DNA of 45,435 bases from Colwellia sp. (GTDB lineage: Bacteria; Pseudomonadota; Gammaproteobacteria; Enterobacterales; Alteromonadaceae), in assembly GCA_022969175.1 (NCBI GenBank), contig JALJPB010000033.1, positions 1 to 45,435 on the forward strand, written 5' to 3'. The position numbers were made by a program, and so were the translations under genes. Positions 1-8,824 of the stretch are shown here, in pieces. Position 1 is the stretch's first letter; each line of letters starts with the position of its first letter. Under the pieces are notes generated by a model. That model did no database searches. It saw nothing but the letters and a program-made list of their open reading frames with translations, and was not told the origin of the DNA.

Positions 1-261
1 TGCTAAGTGACGATCAATACAGTTGTAGCTGACATTTAATTTGCCACCTGAGAACCACTTAATATCAGCTGTTTTTAGATCTACATTGGAAACACTATCC
101 CAAGGCTGATACCAATCAAGAAACTTATTTGCTTGCTCTGCCCAAAATACTTCAGGCTGTTCAATTGATTGTTTATACATCGCATCATAAGTAGCGCTAT
201 CAATATGAGTATGCGCCTTTGCTTGTTCTAATATGGGATAACAACTTTTTAATTCTTGCAT
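1..261 (-). CDS. acs: Acetyl-CoA synthetase, N-terminal part (cut by window edge)
   Basis: The first 87 codons of an AMP-forming acetyl-CoA synthetase, which activates acetate to acetyl-CoA in the cytoplasm. The translation begins MQELKSCYPILEQAKAH and contains FWAEQANKFLDWYQPW followed by KWFSGGKLNVSYNCIDRHLA, the highly conserved N-terminal segment of bacterial Acs. The ATG at 261 has a good AAGGA ribosome site about 6 bases upstream. The rest of the gene, including the AMP-binding core, lies outside the window. It is a housekeeping gene and marks the left chromosomal flank of the polysaccharide locus. Confidence 0.93.
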   Translation of the reverse strand, partial: MQELKSCYPILEQAKAHTHIDSATYDAMYKQSIEQPEVFWAEQANKFLDWYQPWDSVSNVDLKTADIKWFSGGKLNVSYNCIDRHLA

Positions 262-332
262 GTGCAGTCCTTCATTTCTTACGTAAAAATACTTGTAATA
301 TCAAAACAATAATATTTTCACTATCAACGAAA

Positions 333-1973
333 CTATGCTCTAGTAGATTGATAATATTTAATTAGTTCACGAGTAGAGCTATCGTGTCCTTGATTAATAA
401 TACCGTTATGTAGTTCTACTTCTATCTTATTCGCTAAACCTTTACCTAACTCAACACCCCATTGATCAAAAGAACAAATTTGCAAAATGATCCCTTGGAC
501 AAATATTTTATGCTCATATAATGCGATTAAACTACCTAAACTTCTTGGCTCTAATCGCTTTAATAACAGAGTATTAGTTGGACGATTACCCTTGTGTACT
601 TTATGAGGAGCAACTTTATCAATATAACTTTGTACCCTACCTTTCGCTTTCAAATCTGCACGAACTTGTTCCTCGTTCACACCTGACATTAAGGCTTGAG
701 TTTGAGCAAAGAAATTAGCCATCAACGTTTCATGATGCCCTTTAATTGGCGTAACACTTTCAACAGAACCAATAAAATCAGCTGGTACTACGTTATTACT
801 TTGATGTAGATATTGATAAAATGCATGCTGACCATTAATACCTAATTCTCCCCAAATAGAAGGAACAGTTGAATATTCAACAGGATTACCGTCCCAAGTC
901 ACTGACTTACCGTTACTTTCCATTTCGGCCTGTTGCATATAAGCAGAAAGCATATGTAGCGGTTGATCATAGGGTAAAATGGCTTGAGATTGTGATCCAA
1001 GAAACGTGCAATTCCACACACTTAATAATGCTAGAATTACTGGTGCATTATTCCTTAAAGGTGTTTGTTGAAAATGCAAATCCATTTCATGTGCCCCTTC
1101 GAGCAACTCGATAAACTTGTCATAACCTAAATCTAATGCAATAGGTAAACCAATTGCTGACCACAGCGAAAAACGCCCACCTACCCAATCCCACATATCA
1201 AATATATTTTCTTGAGTAATACCAAACTCAACGGCATTTTTTTTGTTTGCACTGACCGCTACAAAATGTTTTTCAACAGCCTTTTCATCAAAAGAAGATG
1301 AGATGAGCCATTTTCTCGCAGTGTTTGCATTAATCATTGTTTCTATCGTAGTAAATGTTTTACTTGATACAATAAAAAGTACTTTCTCAGGATTAAGCGG
1401 CCTTAATACATCAGCGATTTGTGTTCCATCAACATTAGAAACATAATGAATGTTTAAACTATTATCACTGTATTGTTTTAATGCCTCTGTAACCATTTGT
1501 GGGCCTAGACTAGAGCCTCCAACACCAATATTAACAACATCGGTTATACGTTTACCGGAATAACCGCACCAATGTCCTTCTCGCACTTTAGCACTAAAAT
1601 TTTTCATTTTTGCTAAAGTACTCTCTATTTGGTCGGTAATATTAATACCATCTAATAATAACGGTTTCTTTGTTCTATTTCTCAGAGCTGTATGAAGAAC
1701 TGCTCGATCTTCAGTTCGATTTATTCGTTCTCCATCAAACATTTTTTTCCGCCAAGTTTCCAATTCACATTCATTGGCTAGCGCAACCAATTTAGCCATG
1801 GTCTCTTCAGTGACTAAGTTTTTTGAATAGTCTAAGAGTAAAGTTGGTAGTTTTATTGAAAATTTATTGAATCGCTGGCTATCTTCAGCAAATAATTGAT
1901 TAAGGTGTGATTGTTTAGTTTTTTCAGCATGATTAAGTAAAGCTTTCCAGCTAGGTAATGATGTTCTACTCAT
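333..1973 (-). CDS. pgi: Glucose-6-phosphate isomerase
   Basis: 546 residues, the usual length for bacterial phosphoglucose isomerase, which interconverts glucose-6-phosphate and fructose-6-phosphate in glycolysis and gluconeogenesis. Visible family segments include NIGVGGSSLGPQMVTEAL, the sugar-phosphate site FIVSSKTFTTIETM, the signature GGRFSLWSAIGLPIAL and the C-terminal FDQWGVELGKGLA. An ATG nine codons further upstream (2000) is open, but the start at 1973 (MSRTSLPSW) is preferred because AGGAAA lies just before it. It is 59 bp downstream of kdgK on the same strand, so the two could share a transcript. It may be plain core metabolism at the border of the locus or it may have been recruited to it; the sequence does not decide. 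Confidence 0.95.
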   Translation of the reverse strand: MSRTSLPSWKALLNHAEKTKQSHLNQLFAEDSQRFNKFSIKLPTLLLDYSKNLVTEETMAKLVALANECELETWRKKMFDGERINRTEDRAVLHTALRNRTKKPLLLDGINITDQIESTLAKMKNFSAKVREGHWCGYSGKRITDVVNIGVGGSSLGPQMVTEALKQYSDNSLNIHYVSNVDGTQIADVLRPLNPEKVLFIVSSKTFTTIETMINANTARKWLISSSFDEKAVEKHFVAVSANKKNAVEFGITQENIFDMWDWVGGRFSLWSAIGLPIALDLGYDKFIELLEGAHEMDLHFQQTPLRNNAPVILALLSVWNCTFLGSQSQAILPYDQPLHMLSAYMQQAEMESNGKSVTWDGNPVEYSTVPSIWGELGINGQHAFYQYLHQSNNVVPADFIGSVESVTPIKGHHETLMANFFAQTQALMSGVNEEQVRADLKAKGRVQSYIDKVAPHKVHKGNRPTNTLLLKRLEPRSLGSLIALYEHKIFVQGIILQICSFDQWGVELGKGLANKIEVELHNGIINQGHDSSTRELIKYYQSTRA

Positions 1974-2032
1974 TAGGTTTCCTGTTATTTGGTAAGCCAA
2001 TTAAATGGCTAAGTACAAGTCTGTTGATTGAG

Positions 2033-2977
2033 CTAGGAGTTGTATTGAGTCAATATAAAATCATTAAAAGCCTGATTATCTATAATTGCGCCATCATGTT
2101 GAATAACACAAGCTGAAAGTCTACATGCCTGTTTAATCGCATCAACAGCTGAAAATTGGTTAATTTTGGCACTTATAAAAGCACTATTAAACGAATCACC
2201 CGCGGACGTTGTATCAATCACATTTTCGATAGGGTCAATATCAACAATAAATTGCTCTGTTGTAGAGCGATAGAAAACGCCATTAGCACCATTTTTTATG
2301 ATCAACTCATCAATAGAGTAGTCATTAAAAAAAGTATCAAGCTCCGAAAAAGATCTAGATTGATAAAGTAAAAAGAAATCTTCAACACCAGCAAAAACAA
2401 TATCACTTTGCCTAAAGGCTTTGTCGAATTGTCGTTTAGCTTCATCATGACTCTGCCACAGTCGACTACGAAAGTTTGAGTCAAAAATAATCTGAGTACC
2501 TGCATTACGTAAATCAGCAATAAGTTGCCAAAAGCTGTTTCGCTCTTTTTCATCAATAATAGCAATGGAAATTCCTGAGAAATAAAATAAGTCACATTGG
2601 CTAATAAGTGAATCTTTGTCATTATCGCTGAGTTGCGAAATGGTTACTTTGGCAGCAGAGGTATCACGCCAATAAACAAAACTGCGCTCCCCTTCATCTG
2701 AAGTTTTAATAAGATATGCACCCGGCTGTTTATTACATACTCGTTTTACTAAGTGAGTATTGATGCCATTATTTAAAAAACAATCAACCATGGCATCACT
2801 CATAATATCGTCACCAACCGCAGTTAAAATAGCAACATCGGTGTTGTTTTTTTGTAACCTTTTTAAGTAAACCGCCGTATTATAAACATCACCAGCAAAT
2901 GATTGTTTATAGTTACTATTTTCTGTATTAGGTGAAAACTCAACCATACACTCACCCATAACGACAACTTTTTGCAT
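2033..2977 (-). CDS. kdgK: 2-dehydro-3-deoxygluconokinase (PfkB family)
   Basis: 314-residue PfkB/ribokinase-family sugar kinase. The start MQKVVVMGECMVEFSP and the FAGDVYNTAVYLKRL segment are typical of KDG kinases. The second PfkB signature is DTTSAGDSFNSAF, with the catalytic base Asp near residue 261. The reaction is ATP-dependent phosphorylation of 2-keto-3-deoxygluconate to KDPG, the step after KduI and KduD encoded 4-6 kb away. A perfect 20-bp palindromic operator (3015-3034) sits 38-57 bp upstream of the start, consistent with control by the GntR-type regulator encoded divergently at 3165. KDPG aldolase (Eda), needed next, is not in the window. Confidence 0.92.
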   Translation of the reverse strand: MQKVVVMGECMVEFSPNTENSNYKQSFAGDVYNTAVYLKRLQKNNTDVAILTAVGDDIMSDAMVDCFLNNGINTHLVKRVCNKQPGAYLIKTSDEGERSFVYWRDTSAAKVTISQLSDNDKDSLISQCDLFYFSGISIAIIDEKERNSFWQLIADLRNAGTQIIFDSNFRSRLWQSHDEAKRQFDKAFRQSDIVFAGVEDFFLLYQSRSFSELDTFFNDYSIDELIIKNGANGVFYRSTTEQFIVDIDPIENVIDTTSAGDSFNSAFISAKINQFSAVDAIKQACRLSACVIQHDGAIIDNQAFNDFILTQYNS

Positions 2978-3014
2978 CTTAATGAAATCCTGTAAAGCTA
3001 TATTGCAAAATGAA

Positions 3015-3034
3015 CTTGTATGATATCATACAAG
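3015..3034. promoter_or_regulatory. Palindromic operator, perfect copy (kdgK/gntR intergenic)
   Basis: CTTGTATGATATCATACAAG is an exact 20-bp palindrome between divergent kdgK and the GntR-type regulator. Close copies occur at 8770, 15580, 17572 and 24634, each upstream of a lyase, sulfatase or kdu gene, and a weaker one at 8637. This makes it the probable operator of the GntR regulator (inferred; no binding evidence). Confidence 0.8.
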
Positions 3035-3164
3035 CACAATCCATCAAGCAAAAACCGAAAATTGAATAATATTTCAACAAAAATAAAGATTAAGTTAAAT
3101 AAATCACCAAAATACTGTAATATCATGATCAGACAACATAAAAACACATTAAAGGAGATTTGCT

Positions 3165-3905
3165 TTGACATTAGAGGCATTTAATATTGGACAAATACAG
3201 AGCTCTCGCAGCCTAACCAATGATTTAGTTGAGTCTCTTAGGAGCAAAATTTTAGGTGGCAATTTGCCTGCAGGTACAAAATTACCCGCAGCAAAAGATA
3301 TCGAGGAGCAAGCAGGCGTTAGCCGCAGTGTGGTTCGCGAAGCTGTCGCTGCTTTAAAAGCAGAAGGTCTTATTATAAGTCGCCAAGGTGTTGGCATGTT
3401 TGTCGCTAACAAGTCACAAATTCAGCGTTTTGAAATTGATACTAAAGAGTTTGGCTCAGTAGAAGATGCGGTTAAAATACTTGAATTGAGAATGGCGGTT
3501 GAATTAGAAATGACCTCTATGGCAGCAAAAAATCGCACCGACACGCAAATGACACATATTTGGGATTGTATTGCAAAATTTGATAGTCAAATAGACCAAG
3601 GAAACGATGCAGTAAAAGAAGACCTTGCTATTCATTTAGCGATTGCTGATGCCTCAGGCAATCCTTACTTCGCAAGGTTTATAAAGTTTATTGGTGAAGG
3701 TGTTATTCCTGCCAGAGAAATTATTACCGACAACGAATCAATGGTAGACTCAGATGAATATTTGAAAATAATTCAAACTGAACATAAAAAAATAGCCGAA
3801 GCGATTGAAGCGAAAGAATCTGAAGTAGCGCGCTACGCAACATTAGAACACTTAGGCAATAGTCGTAAACGTCATTTAAAAATCATCAATCGCATGAAAA
3901 AATAG
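3165..3905 (+). CDS. GntR-family (FadR subfamily) transcriptional regulator of uronate genes
   Basis: 246 residues. The N-terminal winged helix (about residues 14-82) reads LTNDLVESLRSKILGGNLPAG, then EEQAGVSRSVVREAVAAL and IISRQGVGMFVAN, the standard GntR pattern. The C-terminal part (about 95-240) is an all-helical FCD domain with acidic and histidine ligand-site residues (EDLAIHLAIADASGNPYF, then EHKKIAEAIEAKE), placing it in the FadR/UxuR/ExuR group that usually senses sugar acids. The start is a TTG at 3165, chosen because AAAGGAG precedes it by 8 bases and the family start falls here. Divergent from kdgK with a perfect palindrome between them. Likely a repressor released by KDG or a related uronate intermediate (inference). 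Confidence 0.9.
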   Translation: MTLEAFNIGQIQSSRSLTNDLVESLRSKILGGNLPAGTKLPAAKDIEEQAGVSRSVVREAVAALKAEGLIISRQGVGMFVANKSQIQRFEIDTKEFGSVEDAVKILELRMAVELEMTSMAAKNRTDTQMTHIWDCIAKFDSQIDQGNDAVKEDLAIHLAIADASGNPYFARFIKFIGEGVIPAREIITDNESMVDSDEYLKIIQTEHKKIAEAIEAKESEVARYATLEHLGNSRKRHLKIINRMKK

Positions 3906-3921
3906 TAAAATAGTAAAACTT

Positions 3922-3968
3922 TGGCCCAATCTGTTATTTTGTTTAATAAAAGAATGGGCCATTTTTTT
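3922..3968 (+). terminator. Rho-independent terminator after the GntR regulator
   Basis: TGGCCCA (3922-3928) pairs with TGGGCCA (3955-3961) and is followed by a run of seven T. It lies 17 bp after the stop codon of the regulator gene. Confidence 0.8.
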
Positions 3969-4041
3969 GCCTTATGGATATCATTATCAAATCAAATTGG
4001 CACTACTTATTCATTCAGTTCGACTGTTATACCTTCTATTA

Positions 4042-5343
4042 CTATTTTAACAAACCAAAGTACCTTGGTAAAAATTCACTAATAGCAGGAATATAAGTTA
4101 CCAACATTAAGGCAACAAACATCGCAAAATAAAGCGGTAACATCGGTCTGATAATTTTCTCAATTGACGTTTTAGCGACAGAGCAACTAACAAATAATAC
4201 TGCTCCAACTGGTGGCGAGCACAAACCTATAGACAAATTCAGCACTAACATAATGCCAAAATGTATGGGTGACATACCTATACTTTCAGCTACGGGTAAA
4301 AAGATAGGTGTAAATATCAGCACTGCTGGCGTCATATCCATAAATGCTCCTACCAAAATCAGGGTTAGGTTAATAATCAATAAAATGATCAACGGATTTT
4401 CGCTTATGGTTAACAAAGATTCACTGATTATTTGTGGAATGTTCTCATAGGACAAAATCCAAGACATTGCCGACGAAGCGGCAATTAAAAACATCACTAT
4501 CGCTGTAATACCTCCTGCACGTAAAACCAAATCTGGTAAATCACTCAGCTTTATTTCACCATATACCACCACAGCTAAAAACAGTGAATAAAGTACCGCA
4601 ATAGCACCCGCCTCTGTTGCCGTAAATACTCCACCAATAATGCCGCCAATAACAATAAAAAGTAGTAGAAAACTAGGCATCGCTGCAGCAATTTTATTTA
4701 TCACTGTTTTAAATGGTAAAACCTGACCTCTTGGATAACCTTTCTTAACTGAATAGAGCGAACAAACTAACATCAAGAAAAAAGCAACTAGTAAGCCGGG
4801 TAAGTAACCTGCGACAAATAATGCCGATATTGATACGCCACCACTTGCGATAGCATATATGATCAAAATATTACTCGGCGGAATAATCATTCCTGTTGTT
4901 GCCGCTGTCGCCGTTACTGCAGTAGCAAAATTTCGATCATAGCCATTCTTTTCCATTTCGGGGATCATAAAACTACCAATAGCGCTCGTCGCGGCAACAG
5001 CTGAGCCGGAGATACCACCAAACAAAGTACATGATAAAACGTTAACTAATGCTAATCCGCCAGGCAGCATACCAATCAATGCCATAGCACACTCAATTAA
5101 CCGTTTTGCTACGCCACCACTGCCCATAATTAGGCCCGATAAAATAAAAAATGGGATAGCTAACAAAGCGAAACTATTAACCCCGCCAATCATACGCTGA
5201 GCAATAGTTGTAACCGCAGGAACAAAATCAATACTGAACAACATAGTGACTAAAGTCGCAATACCGATGCTAAAAGAGATAGGCACATTGAGAAATAATA
5301 GAATAAAAAAAGTAACGATTAATAATAAACCACTGATTTCCAT
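4042..5343 (-). CDS. dctM: TRAP transporter large permease (DctM type)
   Basis: 433-residue, very hydrophobic protein with about 12 membrane segments, typical of the DctM/SiaM subunit of tripartite ATP-independent periplasmic transporters. Family landmarks are the LLFLNVPISFSIG start, AIPFFILSGLIMGSGGVAKRL, GGISGSAVAATSAIGSFMIPEM and IPPSNILIIYAIASG. It is the last gene of the kduD-kduI-dctP-dctQ-dctM block; its first codon overlaps the dctQ stop. It would use the ion gradient to bring a uronate or oligouronide, delivered by DctP, across the inner membrane. The substrate is inferred from co-location with kduI/kduD, most likely the unsaturated uronate or its 5-keto form. Confidence 0.92.
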   Translation of the reverse strand: MEISGLLLIVTFFILLFLNVPISFSIGIATLVTMLFSIDFVPAVTTIAQRMIGGVNSFALLAIPFFILSGLIMGSGGVAKRLIECAMALIGMLPGGLALVNVLSCTLFGGISGSAVAATSAIGSFMIPEMEKNGYDRNFATAVTATAATTGMIIPPSNILIIYAIASGGVSISALFVAGYLPGLLVAFFLMLVCSLYSVKKGYPRGQVLPFKTVINKIAAAMPSFLLLFIVIGGIIGGVFTATEAGAIAVLYSLFLAVVVYGEIKLSDLPDLVLRAGGITAIVMFLIAASSAMSWILSYENIPQIISESLLTISENPLIILLIINLTLILVGAFMDMTPAVLIFTPIFLPVAESIGMSPIHFGIMLVLNLSIGLCSPPVGAVLFVSCSVAKTSIEKIIRPMLPLYFAMFVALMLVTYIPAISEFLPRYFGLLK

Positions 5344-5882
5344 TATTGTATTTCCTTATTAATTGTCGCTTCACATTTTAGTACTTCATTTACTGACTTT
5401 TTACTTTCCAACTTAGTTTTAATTAGTGTTAAACATTCAACTAGCGCATAAAAACAGAACAATATGCCAGAGATTGGTAGTACAAGATAAATCAGTCCCA
5501 TCGGCAGACTTAATGCGGGTGAAATTTGCACCGGATGATAGCTCAAATTCACTAATTGACTGCCACCAACCACTAAAACTAAGGCTGAAAAAATAAAAAC
5601 CATGATGTGTGAAAAAAGAGCAGCGATTTGCTGTTTTTCAGAACACATTTTATTGGTCAAAATATTTAGTCCTAAATGTGCTTTAGTTCGATAACAATAT
5701 ACCGCTCCTATCATGCTTATCCATATCAGTAAAAATCGCGCAATCTCTTCTGATGTTGAACTAGGCGCTTGTAATAGATAACGTGAAAAAACTTGCCACG
5801 ATACCGCCACAACAATCAGCGTCATCAGCACCATTAACGATCTTTCGATAATACGGTCTAATCCAGTAATTAACTTACTCAT
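5343..5882 (-). CDS. dctQ: TRAP transporter small permease (DctQ type)
   Basis: 179 residues with four predicted membrane helices (about residues 13-35, 47-66, 87-108 and 125-150) and the DctQ pattern VSWQVFSRYLL, then STSEEIARFLLIWISMIGAVYCYR. The frame is open for 28 more codons upstream, but the start at 5882 (MSKLITGLDRI) has AAGGGG in front and matches family length. Its start overlaps the end of dctP by 8 bp (ATGAGTAA), indicating translational coupling. It is the scaffold subunit of the TRAP system. Confidence 0.9.
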   Translation of the reverse strand: MSKLITGLDRIIERSLMVLMTLIVVAVSWQVFSRYLLQAPSSTSEEIARFLLIWISMIGAVYCYRTKAHLGLNILTNKMCSEKQQIAALFSHIMVFIFSALVLVVGGSQLVNLSYHPVQISPALSLPMGLIYLVLPISGILFCFYALVECLTLIKTKLESKKSVNEVLKCEATINKEIQ

Positions 5883-6873
5883 GAGCAGCCCCTTGAGAAC
5901 TATCGAGGTAAACTTGTTTGATTTTCTGCAACAATTCACCGATTTCAGTATCTTTAAACGTTGCATGAAACGGCGCTACCGCATCAAAAAATGGTTGTTT
6001 ATCTGGGTATATCACTTCAACACCTGCTACTTTCACGGCTTCCAAAGCATTTTCTTCGGCTTTCATCCACAGAGACTTTTGAAATTCAACCGCATCACTC
6101 ATCGCAAGTTTTAGCCATTGCTGTTGTTCAGGATTAAGGGCGTCAAAGATATGTTTACTTGCGATGATCACATCGGGTACGGAAGTATGTTCATTTAACG
6201 AATAATAAGGGCATATTTCATAGTGATGAGACAAATAATAGCTTGGTGGATTATTTTCAGCACCATCCACAACGCCCTGTTGCAGTGCGGCGTATAATTC
6301 TCCCCATGAAATAGGCGTAGCGGCACCGCCAAATGCCTCGATCATTTTAATGGCTGTTCGGCTACTCATTACACGAATTTTTTTACCTGTTACATCATTT
6401 GGAGTTCGTACTATGCTTTTACAAGTATAAAAACTTCGGCTACCTGCATCAAAATAACCAAGTCCAGTTAAGTTGGCTTTTTCGGTACTCGATAAAATAT
6501 TTTGGCCAACCTCACCTTGTAAAACACTCCAACGATGAGAGCGACTGCTAAAAATATAAGGTAAACTGTATATCTTCATTTCAGGCACAAAACCCTCAAT
6601 TGCCGCAGCAGAAACTTTGGTCATTGCCAAGCTACCAATTTGCAACAATTCAACCATTTCTCGCTCTGAACCGAGTTGGCCATTGGCATAAAGTTTAAGG
6701 GACATTGTCCCCTGCGAATAATGGCTAAGACGCTCAGACATATGAACAAGTGATTTATGAACAACATGCTCAGTATCTAATGTATGTCCAACTCTTAAAA
6801 CGAGTTCGTGTTTTGATTGAACACAACTCGTCAAAAATAATATTGGCAGCAAAAACACTATTAATTTGATCAA
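5875..6873 (-). CDS. dctP: TRAP transporter substrate-binding lipoprotein (DctP type)
   Basis: About 332 residues. Family segments: LRVGHTLDTEHVVHKSL, LYANGQLGSEREMVELLQIG, the ligand-Arg region GKKIRVMSSRTAIKM and the hinge QQGVVDGAENNPPSYYLS. The frame is open upstream to 6945, but a TTG at 6873 preceded by GAGGTGG gives a clean lipoprotein signal (short charged start, hydrophobic run, LTSC lipobox with Cys at residue 17). That start is therefore preferred, with moderate certainty. Position +2 after the cysteine is Val, not the Asp that retains lipoproteins in the inner membrane of enterobacteria. It captures the uronate or oligosaccharide in the periplasm. It follows kduI by 82 bp. Confidence 0.85.
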   Translation of the reverse strand: MIKLIVFLLPILFLTSCVQSKHELVLRVGHTLDTEHVVHKSLVHMSERLSHYSQGTMSLKLYANGQLGSEREMVELLQIGSLAMTKVSAAAIEGFVPEMKIYSLPYIFSSRSHRWSVLQGEVGQNILSSTEKANLTGLGYFDAGSRSFYTCKSIVRTPNDVTGKKIRVMSSRTAIKMIEAFGGAATPISWGELYAALQQGVVDGAENNPPSYYLSHHYEICPYYSLNEHTSVPDVIIASKHIFDALNPEQQQWLKLAMSDAVEFQKSLWMKAEENALEAVKVAGVEVIYPDKQPFFDAVAPFHATFKDTEIGELLQKIKQVYLDSSQGAAHE

Positions 6874-6955
6874 ACTAAATACCACCTCAGAAACAACATG
6901 AGCTGACTCAAGTAGCCAACTCAAATATAACTTATACAAATACACAATAAGCTAA

Positions 6956-7813
6956 TTATCTTAACTCATTCGGCATATATTTATCCATGTCATCATAGTC
7001 AAGATTTTCGCCTGCCATGCCCCAGATAAAAGAGTAGTTTGACGTACCCGCACCACTATGAATTGACCATGGAGGAGAAATGACCGCTTGTTCATTGCCT
7101 GTCCAAATTAGTCGTGTTTCTTTCGGCTCGCCCATAAAGTGAGATACAGCTTGGTCCTCAGCCAAATCAAAATATAAATACGCTTCCATGCGACGATCAT
7201 GTTGATGAGCTGGCATAGTATTCCACACACTGCCTGGTTTTAAACACGTCATACCCATTTGTAACTGACAGGTTTCAACGACACCGTTAATAATCAATTG
7301 GTAAATAGTGCGTTCATTAGATGTTTCTAATGAGCCTAATTCCAATACGTTGGCATCTTTACGAGTAACTTTCTTTATTGGGTAAGCTTTATGAGCTGGC
7401 GCAGAGTTTAAGTAAAAACGTGCTGGTGTGGCGCCGTTTTGGCTAGAGAATACCACTGACTTATTACCTGCACCTACATACAATGCTTCTTTATTATGTA
7501 AAACAATCTCTTCACCATCAACAATCACAGAGCCTGTTTCACCAACATTTATAATACCTAATTCGCGACGGTCTAAAAAATTCTGCGCTTTTAATGGGTC
7601 GATAGCATCTAGCGATATTGATCCAGTTACTGGAACCACACCACCAATAATGTAACGATCGTAGTGGGTATACACCAATTTGATTTTGTCTTGCTGAAAC
7701 AAATCTTTGGCTAAAAAATTTTCGCGTAATTGTTGGGTATTGAAGTTTTTTGCTTCATTGTGACCCACGGCATATCTATTTTCGTAATCAATACTCATAA
7801 TTTTATTTTCCAT
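6956..7813 (-). CDS. kduI: 5-keto-4-deoxyuronate isomerase
   Basis: 285 residues, close to the usual 278. KduI is a zinc cupin that isomerises 5-keto-4-deoxyuronate (from the unsaturated uronate released by GH105) to 2,5-diketo-3-deoxygluconate. Recognised segments are YDRYIIGGVVPV, FLDRRELGIINVGETG and GNKSVVFSSQ. The metal region MPAHQHDRRMEAYLYFDL carries two His and a Glu, and a further His sits in PPWSIHSGAG. The start codon shares one base with the kduD stop (TAATG), indicating coupling. An internal ATG five codons in (7798) is possible, but no better ribosome site supports it. Confidence 0.94.
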   Translation of the reverse strand: MENKIMSIDYENRYAVGHNEAKNFNTQQLRENFLAKDLFQQDKIKLVYTHYDRYIIGGVVPVTGSISLDAIDPLKAQNFLDRRELGIINVGETGSVIVDGEEIVLHNKEALYVGAGNKSVVFSSQNGATPARFYLNSAPAHKAYPIKKVTRKDANVLELGSLETSNERTIYQLIINGVVETCQLQMGMTCLKPGSVWNTMPAHQHDRRMEAYLYFDLAEDQAVSHFMGEPKETRLIWTGNEQAVISPPWSIHSGAGTSNYSFIWGMAGENLDYDDMDKYMPNELR

Positions 7814-8589
7814 TATCTAGCTAACCAACCGCCATCTACAGCCAATACATGACCATTTACATAATCACTTGCTTGCGTTGCAAGAAAGGTTACCGCTCCA
7901 ACTAACTGTGAAGGTTCACCCCACTTTCCAGCAGGGATTCTTTTTTCAATATCTCGATTTCTATCAGCATTATCTTGTAAAGCTTGAGTATTATCAGTAC
8001 GAAAATATCCTGGAGCAATAGCATTAACTTGTACATTTGAAGCAGCCCATTCGTTGGCTAACGCTTTAGTTAAGCCAACTACTCCGTGCTTACTTGCTGT
8101 ATATGCAGGAACCGTAATTCCTCCTTGAAAAGACAGCATAGAAGCAATATTAATGATTTTTCCTTGCTTGTTTTCTAACATTTGTTTACCCACTAGCTGG
8201 CACAATAAAAAGACAGAGTTTAAATTAACATCGATAACTTTATTCCACTCATCCAGTGGAAAGTCCGCCGCAGGATGACGTGCAATAGTGCCGCCATTAT
8301 TAACCAATACATCAATGTTATTCACCTTCTTATACGCTTGAGCAACCAAAGTTCGTATCTCTTCAGGTTGTGATAAATCAGCAGCCAAGCAATAGGATTT
8401 CTGTCCTAGTTGCTCAATTAATGCCGCCGTTTCAGAAGTACCACCAATACGCGAACTACAGCAAATAATATCGGCCCCTGCTTGCGCAAGACCTACAGCA
8501 ATCGCTTGTCCTAAGCCTCTACTTGCGCCTGTAACTAGCGCTATTTTTCCCTTTAAAGAAAAAATATTTTGATCTGAACCTGTTGCCAT
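7813..8589 (-). CDS. kduD: 2-deoxy-D-gluconate 3-dehydrogenase / 2-keto-3-deoxygluconate dehydrogenase (SDR)
   Basis: 258-residue short-chain dehydrogenase. The cofactor motif is TGASRGLG, followed by NNGGTIARHPAAD; the catalytic Ser lies in IASMLSFQGG and the Tyr/Lys pair in YTASKHG. The C-terminus VNGHVLAVDGGWLAR is typical of KduD. It reduces 2,5-diketo-3-deoxygluconate to KDG. The start at 8589 is chosen because GGAG lies 8 bases upstream; an in-frame GTG at 8601 would include that Shine-Dalgarno in the coding region. It is the first gene of the kduD-kduI-dctP-dctQ-dctM operon, with two palindromic operator copies (8637, 8770) in the divergent promoter region. Confidence 0.93.
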   Translation of the reverse strand: MATGSDQNIFSLKGKIALVTGASRGLGQAIAVGLAQAGADIICCSSRIGGTSETAALIEQLGQKSYCLAADLSQPEEIRTLVAQAYKKVNNIDVLVNNGGTIARHPAADFPLDEWNKVIDVNLNSVFLLCQLVGKQMLENKQGKIINIASMLSFQGGITVPAYTASKHGVVGLTKALANEWAASNVQVNAIAPGYFRTDNTQALQDNADRNRDIEKRIPAGKWGEPSQLVGAVTFLATQASDYVNGHVLAVDGGWLAR

Positions 8590-8636
8590 GTTCGTCTCCA
8601 CTTATCAATTTTGTAAACTCAATGCGAAGATATCAG

Positions 8637-8656
8637 TCTTCATGTTATCATACAAG
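8637..8656. promoter_or_regulatory. Weak copy of the palindromic operator upstream of kduD
   Basis: The right half ATCATACAAG (8647-8656) is identical to the consensus. The left half TCTTCATGTT matches only about half of it. It lies 48 bp upstream of the kduD start, where it could overlap the promoter. Confidence 0.5.
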
Positions 8657-8769
8657 TAGATATTAAAATATTTACCGGATTCATTTGAATTGACGTTTCA
8701 CCTCATATTGCGCTAGTTGCTTAAGGTGGATGGTAACTAATCAAGTTAAAAGCTATTACCAAATCGTCA

Positions 8770-8789
8770 CTTGTATGATATCTTACAAT
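8770..8789. promoter_or_regulatory. Palindromic operator upstream of the DUF4861 gene
   Basis: CTTGTATGATATCTTACAAT differs from the perfect palindrome at two positions. It lies 36 bp upstream of the DUF4861 start and 181 bp upstream of kduD, so it may serve both directions. Confidence 0.75.
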
Positions 8790-8824
8790 CAATAGTCGTT
8801 TAATTGATAATAAAGGTAAGTTGA

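Noticed and set aside
2998..3180. 60-codon minus-strand frame containing LYDIIQV
   Set aside because: The peptide is just the palindromic operator read in frame; it overlaps the regulator start and is not a gene.
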